Shown here one piece after another: positions 12,532 through 23,452 of a stretch of DNA of 64,000 bases. Each line of letters begins with the position of its first letter. Positions within the stretch are counted from its first letter, which is position 1. The DNA is from Ramazzottius varieornatus. Its lineage: Eukaryota; Tardigrada; Eutardigrada; Parachela; Ramazzottiidae. The notes under the pieces are model-generated. The model was not told where the DNA came from. It did no database searches and saw only the letters and a program-made list of their open reading frames with translations. Both the position numbers and the translations under genes were made by a program. The stretch is from positions 5,074,448-5,138,447 of the forward strand of contig BDGG01000002.1 in NCBI GenBank assembly GCA_001949185.1. Reading direction: 5' to 3'.

Positions 12532-13274
12532 AGTCACTTCTGGAAGACAGCAAGCTAATTAGCTATCAGCATCTCTGTAAGCGGTAGAATTCCGTACAAA
12601 GTGCTAATCACTGGTTATGATGGGTCATTGGGTACTAGCATCGATCATTCACCTAAACTTACCTCAGAGATGACACGTCAGACCAGCCCCAATTTCCCAA
12701 GTTGTGGACTTGTAGAGCTATCCAAGCACCCACCACCCACAGTTCGTCGAGATACCACCGCGTCAATGAGATCGTCTAGTACCGTTCGTGTTCTTTAGAA
12801 TTAGCGGATCTCGTCCGCAACTGGGCTTCCGGTCGATAAGTAAGGAGCTAGATGATTCGATAACAAGACGCAAATTTGACAACGTCAAAAAATCCAAAAT
12901 TTAAAGCACAAGTTTTTGTTCAAGGCGTTTTTGACCTGTCCAGGGAAGTCATAAATCTTCTGGGTGACCCCATTGAGAAGACCGGTTCGGCCGCAGTTGG
13001 GCTGTTCGACCGCCTCCGGTCCGGCACAAGTACTCCGACGATGCACCCGGGGGTCGGCTGGGAACGTCCACATTGGTTTTTCTGGCTCCAAACATCAATC
13101 ATGTCCATTCAAACAGAACTTCATAATCCATCGACTCATCCGTGCAGTGTCCATCCGTCCGTTGATGGCTGGCATCTTCTGACGTGATTAATCCTTCTGA
13201 AGCTCTGTTCTTTGCAGGTGCGGCGGAAAGGGATTACCTGTTCCATTACCAGAAGAAAGCGCTCCCCGACCAAG
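12532..13274. other. Divergent promoter region between the ARF gene and CARM1
   Basis: Both neighbours start here, so it holds two promoters and 5' UTRs. The 12880-13180 part is GC-richer, with overlapping open frames on both strands; one on the minus strand begins MFGARKTNVDVPSRPPG. None has homology I can name, and a 5' UTR exon of CARM1 is as likely. An AG followed by GTGCGGCGG at about 13218 could be an acceptor of a non-coding CARM1 leader exon. Confidence 0.4.
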
Positions 13275-15295
13275 ATGGCTCCCAGCATTCCGATGCAGTC
13301 GCCTGTACTCTGCCAAGTTGCCGGCGTGACGCTTTACAGGATGGATGGCCTGACTTTCACAGAGTACGTGCCCACCTGCACCATCGTGCTACAAAAGAAG
13401 AGTGATGCAAACTCCGGTTCATCCTTCGTCTTACGCTTCATGAACGACAGCGAAGACTTGGGCTCTATAGCCATCTCGCAGACAACGGAAAGCGCCACGA
13501 TCAAAGACAAGACGCTCGTCTTCAGTCCCCCAGATGCATCCGGCGAGACGATGGCCGTTTCCTTTCCCAACGAAGAAGGCTTCAGTCAATTTAAAGAGAT
13601 GCTGAGCAATATCAGGAACGGTAAAGTGCAGTCGCTGTTTGAGAAACGGACCGAAGAAACCTCCGCTGTGCAATACTTTCAGTTTTACAGCTTTCTCTCC
13701 CAACAACAGAACATGCTGCAAGACTATGTTCGTACGTCAACGTACCAACGGGCTATCCAGCTGAACGATGTGGACTTCCGGGGGAAGGTGGTGCTGGACG
13801 TGGGAGCCGGTTCGGGTATTCTGTCATTCTTTGCTTGTCAGGTTGGAGCTAGTCGAGTGTATGCTGTGGAAGCCAGCTCGATGGCTGAACATTGCAACTT
13901 ACTTGTACGGGAGAACAAGATGGACGGCGTAGTGAAAGTGGTACATGGGAAGGTGGAAGAGATCACGCTACCGGAGAAGGTGGACGTCATAATATCCGAA
14001 CCGATGGGATATATGCTGCTGAATGAACGAATGTTAGAGTCGTATATCCACGCAAGGAAATTCCTCAAGCCTGGCGGACGCATGTTTCCAACTATAGGGG
14101 ATCTTCATATCGCTCCTTTCACCGACGAGGCACTTTACATGGAGCAGCTTTCGAAAGCCAACTTTTGGTAATTCTTATCGATTTTTTTCGGAATATCAAG
14201 AGTTTAAAGACTGATAGAGTAGTGTAAGCTCACATGCTGCTAGTTTCTCAGCTACTCAAAAAATGATGTTTTGATGGTTTTTACAGGTATCAGAATGCCT
14301 TCCATGGTATAGACCTCAGTGGGCTGAGGGAGAAGGCTTTTGACGAATACTTCCGGCAGCCCATCGTCGACACCTTCGATATCCGCATATGTCCATCGGC
14401 TTCGGTCAAATGGTCCATTAATTTCGAGCAAGATAAAGAAAGCGACCTGTACAACATTGATATCCCTCTTAGCTTCCCTCTTGTGACCACGGGCATGATC
14501 CACGGGTTAGCCTTCTGGTTCGACGCTGGATTTCTAGGGAGCAACGCCACCGTCTGGCTGACCACGGGTAAATAACTCCGTTAGTCACCTTTGCTGAAGT
14601 CTCACGGTACATATTTTCGCAGCGCCAAATCAGCCGCTTACGCATTGGTACCAAGTCAGATGCCTTCTAAAGACTCCCCTGTTTGGCGTGAAAGGACAGA
14701 TTCTCAGCGGAAGGGTTCTGATGGTGGCCAATGGGCGGCAAAGCTACGATGTAACCATTCACTTGGGCGTTGAAGGTTCTGGGTCAAAGTCCTCTAACAC
14801 TCTGGATCTTAAGAATCCATACTTTAGATATAACGGAGCACCTGGTGAGCACGGCTCAAACATTTTTGTCTCAGGTTCGTTGAAACCGTACATGACAGTT
14901 TCGTTTTGCTTGTAGTTGAGCCTCCTCCTGGCACGAGCAACCACTCCCCAAGCGACGTCTACAACGCCCAGATGCAGCAGCAGTACCAACTCTGTCAGAG
15001 CACTGCCAGCATGCAGGTTGGCCAGAACTACAACGGCACCGCAGTGAATGGTCAGATGATGTATCAGAACTATCCCCAGATGCAGCAGCAGCCTTATATG
15101 GCGGCTGTCCCCGAACCGGTCCCTGCCTTCCACAACAGTCAGGCTCAGTTACCACAAGTGCGGTACGCGACCAATAGCGGTCCTGCACAACAGACTGTGG
15201 GTTCTCCGGGCTACGGCGCACCACCAGCTACCGTCCATCAGTCAGCGGCCATCCCACGATATTCTACAAACTATCAATACGCTCCGCATAACTGA
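13275..15295 (+). CDS. CARM1: CARM1/PRMT4 arginine methyltransferase
   Basis: Type I enzyme making asymmetric dimethylarginine on histone H3 and coactivators. Exons 13275-14167, 14287-14567, 14623-14844 and 14916-15295 (591 residues). Order: an N-terminal PH-like domain, then [23 protein letters not shown] motif I ([16 protein letters not shown]), post-I YAVEAS, the double-E loop ([17 protein letters not shown]), and the beta barrel with the THW loop ([12 protein letters not shown]) and [18 protein letters not shown], which is typical of CARM1. The C-terminal tail is Gln/Ser/Pro-rich, as in the transactivation region, but not conserved in sequence. All catalytic motifs are intact. The start is the first ATG that leads into the PH-like domain; upstream in-frame sequence probably belongs to the 5' leader. 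Confidence 0.95.
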
Positions 15296-16041
15296 AATTC
15301 TTTATACAGTACATTGTCTTCAGCTTACAGTACGCGTTCAGATATTAATGTTTGAAGGACTAAAGACATTCAGACTGGATAGCTCTTATCTTCTGAGCGG
15401 TATGGATGTACAGGTATCCTGCAAGAGACAGTCTCTTATTTTTTTTTCTTTTTCTTTGAATCTGGTTGGGATACAGGGCGAAGTCTTATCGGGGACGATG
15501 TGATATTCGTTAGTCATTGTACTAAAGTACTAAGTGTTTACTCTTGCATCGATCATCGACGTATCTCTGAGTTTTTCTTGTTTACTCATGAAAGTGTGTC
15601 CAGATATTCCAAAAGTATTTTTCCGTGCTCGTCATCAAACTGCGCTGAAGCGAACACGAACTATCTGGCATTAATCGATAGCCTCAAAGTTTCATATCAT
15701 GGATGCAGGTGATGATTTCAGAAGCTTGAACCGTTAAACGTTTAACAGTGAGCTGTTGAGATGGAAACTCGCATCGGCAGTGTTAAAACAAAAACAAAAA
15801 GATGGTGGAGTGAAAAGTAAAAAGCAGAATGTGAGATGCATCAGGCAATTCAGTTTAAAAAGACGGGCAAAGTCAGTACGCGTACCCAAGAAGATCAAAA
15901 TTAGTTTGGCAAATTGTGAAGAGAGAAAATACTGGCACTCGGAAAGTCTATGCACACGATAGCGTTGCTCATACACTACAGTTATGTGGGAAATAGAACC
16001 GAAAGATGATAAGTTACTGTCATGTCCTGCTGCTTCTGCGG
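15296..16041. other. Convergent 3' flank, no gene seen
   Basis: This stretch lies between the 3' ends of CARM1 and the acidic membrane protein gene. It includes a T-rich tract at about 15437-15459. Short open frames at about 15734-15976 exist on both strands of the same A/T-rich stretch and look like chance. Confidence 0.5.
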
Positions 16042-17439
16042 TTAGGCGTCGTCCTCTGAAGAGTTACCACTATCCACATCATCGGTGGTCTTCTTGTTGA
16101 AGCCAGCTTCCTGCTCAGCAACCTCGGAATCTTGAGGCAGGATGTCCGCTTCCTCGATGTCATCATCCTCTTCGTCGTCATCGTCCAGCACGGGCTGGAC
16201 AGTTAAGGCATTCAGGAACGCCACAGTATGCTCGTCTCTTTCGCTGGCGTTCGCTTTGGTATCGCTGATAGAGACATCAAAGTGCTTCGCAACCTGTGTC
16301 AGGACCTTGTCGAGCTCCGTCTCAGCTGCCGACATTTCCTTGTCCTCCTAATAACGAAGCAGAATTTCATACGGGACAGAGATATGTAACTGCTATGGCA
16401 GACTGAATAGACAGAAGAAATACCGTAAAGATCGAACGGTTCATAGTTTGACGAATGTATGACATGCATATTGAACCAATGACAAAACATGCAGCATGCG
16501 AGAGCACAGATGAGGATATAACCGACTGCAACAGCTCAAGACCTGTTAGGGACTACAGTGCGATGAACAGCATTCATTTTGTCGCCAATACACTGCACCA
16601 GAACGAAGAAAACACTCGCTTACCCGGAAGGCGTTATCCGTAGTTGGTTGATAGGACTTCTGCAAGTTTCGCAAGACGTCTTCTTCCGTGTCTTCCATCT
16701 GCAACATCAACAAAAAAAACTTTCTAGCTTTATTCTCTGGGCTCGCTATATGCAATCGAGAAAAGTCTTACTGCGAGATTCAAGCCTTTTTCTCCGTTGT
16801 CATCCACATAGTCGTTGACGTCCACCGCACCTTGAGCTAGCGAGGTTTCCAACAAGGCACCCTTCTCCGCTTGCAAAGCGTCAGCATCTTCGCGCAAACG
16901 TTGAATGTCAGCGCTGAGTCGGGACACGGTGGGATACATTTCGTCAACCTCCGATTTCTAGAACAAAGACCACAGCGCACATATGTCAATGGTCAAATAC
17001 AATGCTTATAATACAACCGTAATGCATATATACAGTTACTCCACTGCAGAACGCAATGGTAACCCGTAAACTACTCACCACGACCCACAGACGATGGAGC
17101 ATGTATCCAGCACAGAGCAAAACCAAGATGAGAGCCAAGAATGCGCAGATGTCTGCCACGGTAAAGTAGCAGAAGCTTTTACCACGCTTATTCCAGCGAG
17201 AGTCGACGGTGGAAGAAGACAGCAGCTGGGCTTCTGCGTCATGGCTTCCGCTTTCCAGAGCGTCAACTTCCTTCACCGTAGTTGGCTAGAAAATATGAGA
17301 TCAAGGACTCTGAAGCAATGCAGGGTTGCAGACAGGCCGGAAAGAGCCAAACGATAACCAGAGATGGAAGAACGCTGTCCAAAATCGTACCACATACCTT
17401 CTTGCCCGTCCACGGATTGAAGACCGTAATGTTGACCAT
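16042..17439 (-). CDS. Unrecognised single-span membrane protein with coiled coil and acidic tail
   Basis: Exons, all with clean GT-AG junctions and matching phase: 17439-17398, 17285-17079, 16957-16772, 16698-16624 and 16347-16042 (271 residues). The protein has a polar N-terminus of about 50 residues and no signal peptide. One strong membrane span follows near residues 52-78 (TVADICAFLALILVLLCAGY). Then comes a heptad-like segment (VSRLSADIQRLREDADALQ), a second charged helical segment (TELDKVLTQVAKHFDVSI) and a very acidic tail (LDDDDEEDDDIEEAD). That suggests a type II or tail-facing ER/Golgi-like membrane protein. I cannot name a family. Frame continuity over five exons argues strongly that it is real. 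Confidence 0.7.
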
Positions 17440-18052
17440 TGTGCACAAGATATCCCAAAGATTACGCGAACTGGATCTGGTTTAGAGCTACTAGTACAAG
17501 CCCAGAACACTGGATAGAGGAACGGAGTGCAGCAGTGAAAGGAGAAAAAATAATCTCAGAAAGATCCTAACTTAATCGCCAGTGTGTGAGGTCAAAAGGA
17601 CCACCCAGAAGACGAACACCTACGGGTAACGGTCACGCCCTTTCGACTTTGCCCTGGACGCACTCCGGTCTCGCTGGTCTACATAATATAACATGGCACG
17701 CAGAAGGCATCCTCGCCAAAGGGCCATTAATTCTTTCTTCCTTTAGATCCTTTTATTCCTTTGCAACTTGCACGCATCTCGATATGCGATCCAGCAAGCG
17801 TAACACGCTGCAGATCCCCATGTCGAACTATGCATCGGTGGAGGAACTTATACAGTAGCGCTATTCATCCGTAACCACAAGACCGACAAGGTACAAGAAT
17901 GACCAAGTGAGTTGCCATATCTCGAACTTGATGCTAGCAGTTGTGTCACGAACTCATCCGTGTCACTTTCAAGTGCCAATCTCTAGAGACCCTACGAAAC
18001 ACAAGGAAAATCTGCAGGAGGACCTGCCTAGTCCAAAATTTTTAAAATTAAA
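17440..18052. other. Divergent intergenic region
   Basis: It carries the promoters of the acidic membrane-protein gene (minus) and of secreted gene A (plus). An open frame at about 17586-17858 has no recognisable homology and no splice context. No repeat was seen. Confidence 0.4.
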
Positions 18053-19747
18053 ATGACTATGGCTGTAATGAAATTATCTCGCTTTGGTTTGACCGTAGAA
18101 GGACTGTTCCTTATAATTTTATCACAGGAAACAAGGAGCCGATCTTCCGCTGTGTCACCGGAGCTTCATGATGCAGAAGATCCATCTCCACATATGCAGG
18201 AAGCTGCTCGGAGCGACTATTCCTCGCCGTACTATGGAGGACCGTCGGGGAACCAGTTACTTCCGGTCGAGTTTGGGGTTCTCCAACTGCCGTATGTTAC
18301 CCCGAGACCTGATGTCTCGACGTCAACTCGAGGGCCGTTGACGACCACGACTCCGCCGTCTCCTACTGCATGTCGGGCGTCGACGTACCGGACAAACCTC
18401 AACTGTCCATGCAAAATGGTGGACCAGCGGTGTGCTCCAAGGTTTTCCGTTTGCGCTCCGACGGTGAATGGGGAGGGGACCTGCCTGTGTAGAAGCGGTT
18501 ACATCGCTTTGAATAACACTTGTGTGACTACGGACTTTTACGATCGTGCGTGAAACTTCCGAATCAAAACATCCGAGTTTGACGTTTACTCTTTCAGGTC
18601 CAGAGTTTCAAAAGCGCATTTTGTCTTGCAGAAAACGTGAATACAACCCTGGTGCTGTTATCGCCGGTGATCATCAGCTCTTGCTTCTTGCCGACCAACG
18701 CAGTGATTGGAAATATAGCAGTAAGCGCCAAGTTCACATCTAGGTGTTCTTCATTCGGCTATTGGGCCACCTTGAGAACATTTTTGGTTACAGCAATCTG
18801 GAGCCAACGGTACCGTGACGTACACGCTGACGCTGACAAATTCACTTCCGGTGAACGTTACAACCAGTTATGTCGCCGTGGAGTCTCCGAGTGGGAACCT
18901 GCTGGTCGTGACGGCTCCTCCGGTGTCCGTCGTCACGAACCAGACTTACAATGTCACCGCTACGGATGCTTCTGGGATAGTCAGCAACGTAATAACATTC
19001 TTGGTGAGTAGATCGTGAACTGGACGTCGTACTGAAATTCCCGTCGACGGACCAGTGCCCACTAGAGTTACTGATTGGCTGTTCTCGATCCACGGGAAGT
19101 GAATCTCTCTGTTATAGGTGACATTCAATTGTACACGTAAGTTCACAATGAGCAGATATTCACATGACATAATTTACGGTACGTACAGTATCTAGTGATG
19201 AAATTATTGTACCATAGCTCCAAAATTATCGTTCGACCTGGGCAACAGCTTTATTATCGACTGCACGAGACTTAGCGTCGGGGACGTAGTTGTGACTGCG
19301 TTGGTAAGGACAGGAAACGTTCAGATGAAACCGCGCTGAAAACTTCCTCATTCCCTTTTAACAATTTCGAGTGGTTCTTGCTGATGGGTTGGGTCGTCAT
19401 CCGCCGTTTTTTATTTTAGGCGGTGGATTCGGTATCGCCGACAACCTTCTCGATGACGCTGATATCGTCTACTTCCTCGTTGACAAACAACTACTACTCT
19501 ATTGATCCGAACACCGGCCAGATATTTCTGCAGAATGAACCCCATGGAGGAATCTTTGCAGAGGTCTATGGTGTAGTGGCGACCAATGGAGTCGGGCAGA
19601 CAAGTACGCCCTTGAACCTCACGGTAACCTTCCCCTATTAATCAACAATACCAAGTTGGAAAAATTTCGCCATGGCAGACTGAATCGATAATCTCAAACC
19701 CTATGTATTTTTTCTAGCTGACGACTTCGGCGACATGTACACCGTGA
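18053..19747 (+). CDS. Secreted EGF-like/cadherin-like protein, tandem copy A (unrecognised family)
   Basis: Exons 18053-18545, 18632-18720, 18794-19007, 19218-19303, 19420-19623 and 19718-19747 (371 residues); every junction phase matches that of copy B. Order: hydrophobic signal-like N-terminus (FGLTVEGLFLIIL), low-complexity Ser/Thr/Pro stretch with the shared motif FGVLQLP, an EGF-like module of eight cysteines (C-x9-C-x-C ... C-x-C-x2-GY ... C), then SSCFLPTNAVIGNIA. Two cadherin-like segments follow: GTVTYTLTLTN to NVTATDASG, and YYSIDPNTGQIFL to VVATNGVGQ. The last exon is tiny and ends ATCTP. No membrane span, so probably secreted; several N-x-S/T sites. The third exon's donor (after 19007) is inferred from phase. 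Function unknown. Confidence 0.7.
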
Positions 19748-19998
19748 AAGGCCGCCTTTTTTTGTTTATGACTTCTCCAGTCCTTATACGGACGTTGAAC
19801 TGCGATTTAATAACAGACTGTTTTTTCACTTTGAATCTACCGATCACTGGTCGGACTTTGCTTTGCTAGTAAAAATCAGCCGCTTCCGAAAACATTGGTA
19901 CACATGCAGACGCGGATGTTTTCGAGATGATCCCCCGGTACTCAGACGTACCAATACTTAGCTAGCCGTCGGGTAGCAGTCACGAGTCACGACCGGAA

Positions 19999-21464
19999 AT
20001 GATCTCGGTCCTCGCACCAAATAATGTGTCCAAAATTTTGTTTGCCGTTGTGGGAGCAGCATTTTTCTTCGGAGATATTAACGTCCAAGCTAGTGTTATC
20101 GCGTACCCAGATGGCGCAAGTAGCCTGGACTCTTACAAGGGTCTCTGGATGGGATACCAATTTGGAGTTATTCAGCTGCCGACAACAACGTCTGGCTCAG
20201 CCCCGCGGCCCAGGATACCCGACGAATGGGCAGACGCAGTGCCCGATGGGAGAAATCCTTGTCGATCAGCAACCCAGGAAACCTTCCTGGATTGTCCGTG
20301 TTCCCTGATAGGTAAGACGGCGGTTGTGCGGTCGACATCGAACACGGAGAAAGCATGTGCATACACGGTCGCTGTTTTCAGGCACGCCGTGCCGGTCGAG
20401 GAACTCCACCTGCACAAAGGACCCTAATGGAGATGGATTTTGCTCCTGTAACACTGGCTATTTTCCGCTAGAAGGCCGCTGCGTTAACCGAACCCAACTT
20501 GTACGTAAGTAATTAGTCTCAAGTTCGCTCAGCTTTCAGTTTAGAATACTCATCTGTACTTGTTGCAGAAACAACAAACCCTCTGGTCCTAACATCACCT
20601 GGACTGGTTGCATCGTGTTTCTTGCCGGTTAACGGAGTGATTGGAAATATTCCCGTAAGAGAGCACAAATCTGAGATAAATTTCATGCTGAAGATACTGC
20701 TGATTATACTTTTCTCCGGCAGCACTTGGGAGGAAAATCACCGCTGGACTACGCGCTAACGTTGCTGGTTTCGAATCCGCTGGGACTCACGAGAAGTTTC
20801 GTGGGAATTGACAACAACAACGGAAATATTCTTTCAAAAAGTATAGCGCCAGCCACATTGCAATCGCAAACCTATCAAGTGCTCGTAAAGTCACGGGCAA
20901 ACCCGTTAGAGAAACCCGTGGCTCTTATCTTCCGGGTAAACAAAAATCCACTGAGATCGAAAGAACCGACGTTTGGTGTGAAAGAACATTGGGTTTTCGG
21001 TAGGTGGCGTACAACTGTACTCCTCCTGTCTGCTCTGTAGACATCGGTAGTCCCGTCTACGTCGAATGCCAACTGCAGAAAGTGGGAAGCACCATTGCCA
21101 CCGTCATCGTACGCTGAAGAACCAGTTGAAGCTTTAGAACCTACAGACTGTCAAAAGCAGCGTACTTTCAGGCTTCCGGAAGTGTGGGTCCCACACGATA
21201 CTCAATGACACTGGTGTCCTCTACTTCAACACTCTTAAAAGAATATTACAGGGTGGATCCCTTCACCGGTTTCGTGGAAATTCAGAAACAGCCCAAAGGA
21301 GGTATATTCACTGAAGTGTACAACGTTACCGCTACCAATGGAGCAGGTCAAAAGTGCTCGGTGCTTCAGCTGAAGGTACCCGGTTAGTGGTCTCACGAAA
21401 GGTGTTTCCTGCGATCTCACTTTATTTTTTTTCACAGATTACAGCATCGTCCGACTGCACTTGA
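19999..21464 (+). CDS. Secreted EGF-like/cadherin-like protein, tandem copy B (unrecognised family)
   Basis: Exons 19999-20311, 20382-20504, 20569-20654, 20723-20999, 21041-21108, 21172-21375 and 21438-21464 (365 residues). It is the paralogue of copy A, same strand, 250 bp downstream. Shared marks: FGVIQLP, the eight-cysteine EGF-like module (LDCPC, then FCSCNTGYFPLEGRC), ASCFLPVNGVIGNI, a first cadherin-like segment (LDYALTLLVSN), VFDIGSPVYVECQ matching SFDLGNSFIIDCT of A, YYRVDPFTGFVEI to VTATNGAGQ, and a 27-base last exon ending SSDCT. The fifth-to-last exon could instead end at a GT near 20977 in the same phase. Copy B has an intron inside the EGF-like module that copy A lacks. Confidence 0.7.
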
Positions 21465-21521
21465 ACATGGATAATGTGAGTCAGTTCCCGATCACGAAAC
21501 AATGATGGAAGGTTTTGTAAA

Positions 21522-23149
21522 TTACTCGAACTGGAACTGCAGTCCTTTCAAATCAGCTCGCTGCAAATTTTTCGCTATCCATTCGTCTACGTTATCGTTC
21601 ATTTCTCTAGAAAAGTGAAGTTTCCAGTTTCCCGCGCTTCCTGTAGCGTAACAAAAACACAAAGCTGTTCAATTGCATAATTATATATACTGTTAAGAGC
21701 AAAGATAAAAGCTCTCCGAGATCTCACATTACCTGAGCGTAAGAACGGTGACACTTCGAAATTCAAAAGGCCTGCTCGGGCAGCGTTGATGCGATTAGTT
21801 CTTTCATTCTCCTTCATCTGATCTACAAATTATAGAAATAGTCTGCATATGAGGCTCCTCGGAAGAGGTCGTATAAACGTTGTCGGGAGTATACTCGCAC
21901 GGTCGTACCGAAAGAGGTGTGGTACGCCATCAGTTTCAGCTGCTCGTCCGTCAGGTCCTTGCCCAAGAACTTCGCCAGGCGTCTTACAACGTTATTGAAA
22001 TCCTGAAAGCACAGAATATATCTTTTTATATTTTGAAAAACTCCGCGAACTTCATTCACCGTGTCAAGGCCGCATCAGAACGAACCTTGGCTAGCTCTTC
22101 AAATGAAAGATGGAAAACGTTTGGGTCTTCGTGATGTTTCCAGTAGCTGGCCAAATGGTCGAAATAAGGACCTGGAATCACAGTCACTTCGTTATTGGGT
22201 GCCCCGTTATGGGCCAATTTTGTTCACATCAACTCACCGTAGCAAACTTCGTCATTGATGAACGCCTTTATCACAGCTTCCAGGTTCCCGGAGAATCTCG
22301 ATTGTCGTCGAGATTTAAGATGAAAGAAGGTGGAGACCATAACATCCTTCGGGTTACGGATATGCGAGATAATCTGAAAAAGAGAATACGGTACGTAGAG
22401 TATAGTGTAACTGGATGAAATAACAGTTGACATACTCTAGTCTTGCTTTGAGGGATGCTTGGAGGCAATGCTTCATATGACAAATGTGTAAAAAATGCGC
22501 GACCCGGAGGCAATTGAGTCAGCTGATCTATAGCACGGTATCCAGCATAGTTCGCTGGCGTGCAGTACTCCAGGTAAGGAACCTTCTCCTCCAGGACTCC
22601 TCCTTGCTGCAGACAAGCGGGATCCGCGTCCGAACGGATCATATGGACGATGGCAGAGAGCCAGACGGAACCTGTAGCGAAGAACAGCTGGAACCACAGT
22701 TTGAATCATGAATTTTCTCCACACATCGTATTCTCATAGTACCTGACTTCGGGAAACCGCATATGGCGATATCTGTGGACGATGCCTGAAAGCGCTCAAG
22801 GTCCGGTATCGTCAGGAAGAACGGATAGTTTACGTTGCAACCGTGATAGTTCTTTCTGCAACCAAACCAGTTAGTTTCTTCCCAGATTCTGATCACGCAC
22901 TAAGTGAGACACCACATATCCGGCGTGCTTCACAAAAAAATGCTATCTATTTCATTTGGGCGATTGAAAGTAGGCTTACAGTACATCCGTCACATGACAT
23001 CCTCCTGGTATCCCGTGCACAGCATCAGGGTCCCTGTCATCATTCTTTTCTTCCGTGTCGTCTTCGGCACCGGGTAAACCAAAAAACTGTTTCCGGATTT
23101 GCCATCTAGGATTCTGAGGCAATCCACAACTTCCTTCCTGGTTCTCCAT
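21522..23149 (-). CDS. Cytosolic-type sulfotransferase (Sulfotransfer_1 family)
   Basis: Transfers sulfate from PAPS to small acceptors. Exons: 23149-22980, 22855-22743, 22671-22436, 22373-22238, 22171-22086, 22002-21909, 21822-21733 and 21640-21522 (347 residues), all phases consistent. Motifs: AICGFPKSGSVWLSAI (5'-phosphosulfate loop), FFTHLSYEALPP with the catalytic-type His, ISHIRNPKDVMVSTFFHL (3'-phosphate binding), YFDHLASYWKHH, LSFEELAKDF, LTDEQLKLMAYHTSFDQMKE, and the C-terminal SPFLRSGSAGNWKLHFS, equivalent to the family's RKGxxGDWKNxFT. The loop reads KSGS-V-W where most members have KSGTTW. The first exon (57 residues) is not conserved. The stop lies 58 bp from the convergent stop of secreted gene B. 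Confidence 0.88.
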
Positions 23150-23452
23150 GGCGTGCGGTTCGAAGTACCTAGATAGAAAACTAACAATGATTTACCGAAA
23201 AAGAAACTGATTCGCAAAAATGGAACAATTTCTACAGCAAGTGCACTCAGCCGAAGTGCCGAATAATGGACCAGTTCAGCTTAAGCTCACCATGCAGTGC
23301 CCAAGGTTGTCCGGAACCGGTTTCTCTGTTCTTCTACGGCCCTATTACATAGGTTCTTAATTCAACGAAAACGCATTAGGATGTTGGAATTCACTTCGCA
23401 GAGTTTTGACTGATTGAAATGACCAATAGCTTACACTCAAAATAGAAAAGAT

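Noticed and set aside
12876-13187. Overlapping ORFs on both strands with an RPPG motif, considered as a Jupiter/HN1-like gene
   Set aside because: The motif is only a few residues long, the frames break, and the segment is probably CARM1 leader or promoter sequence.
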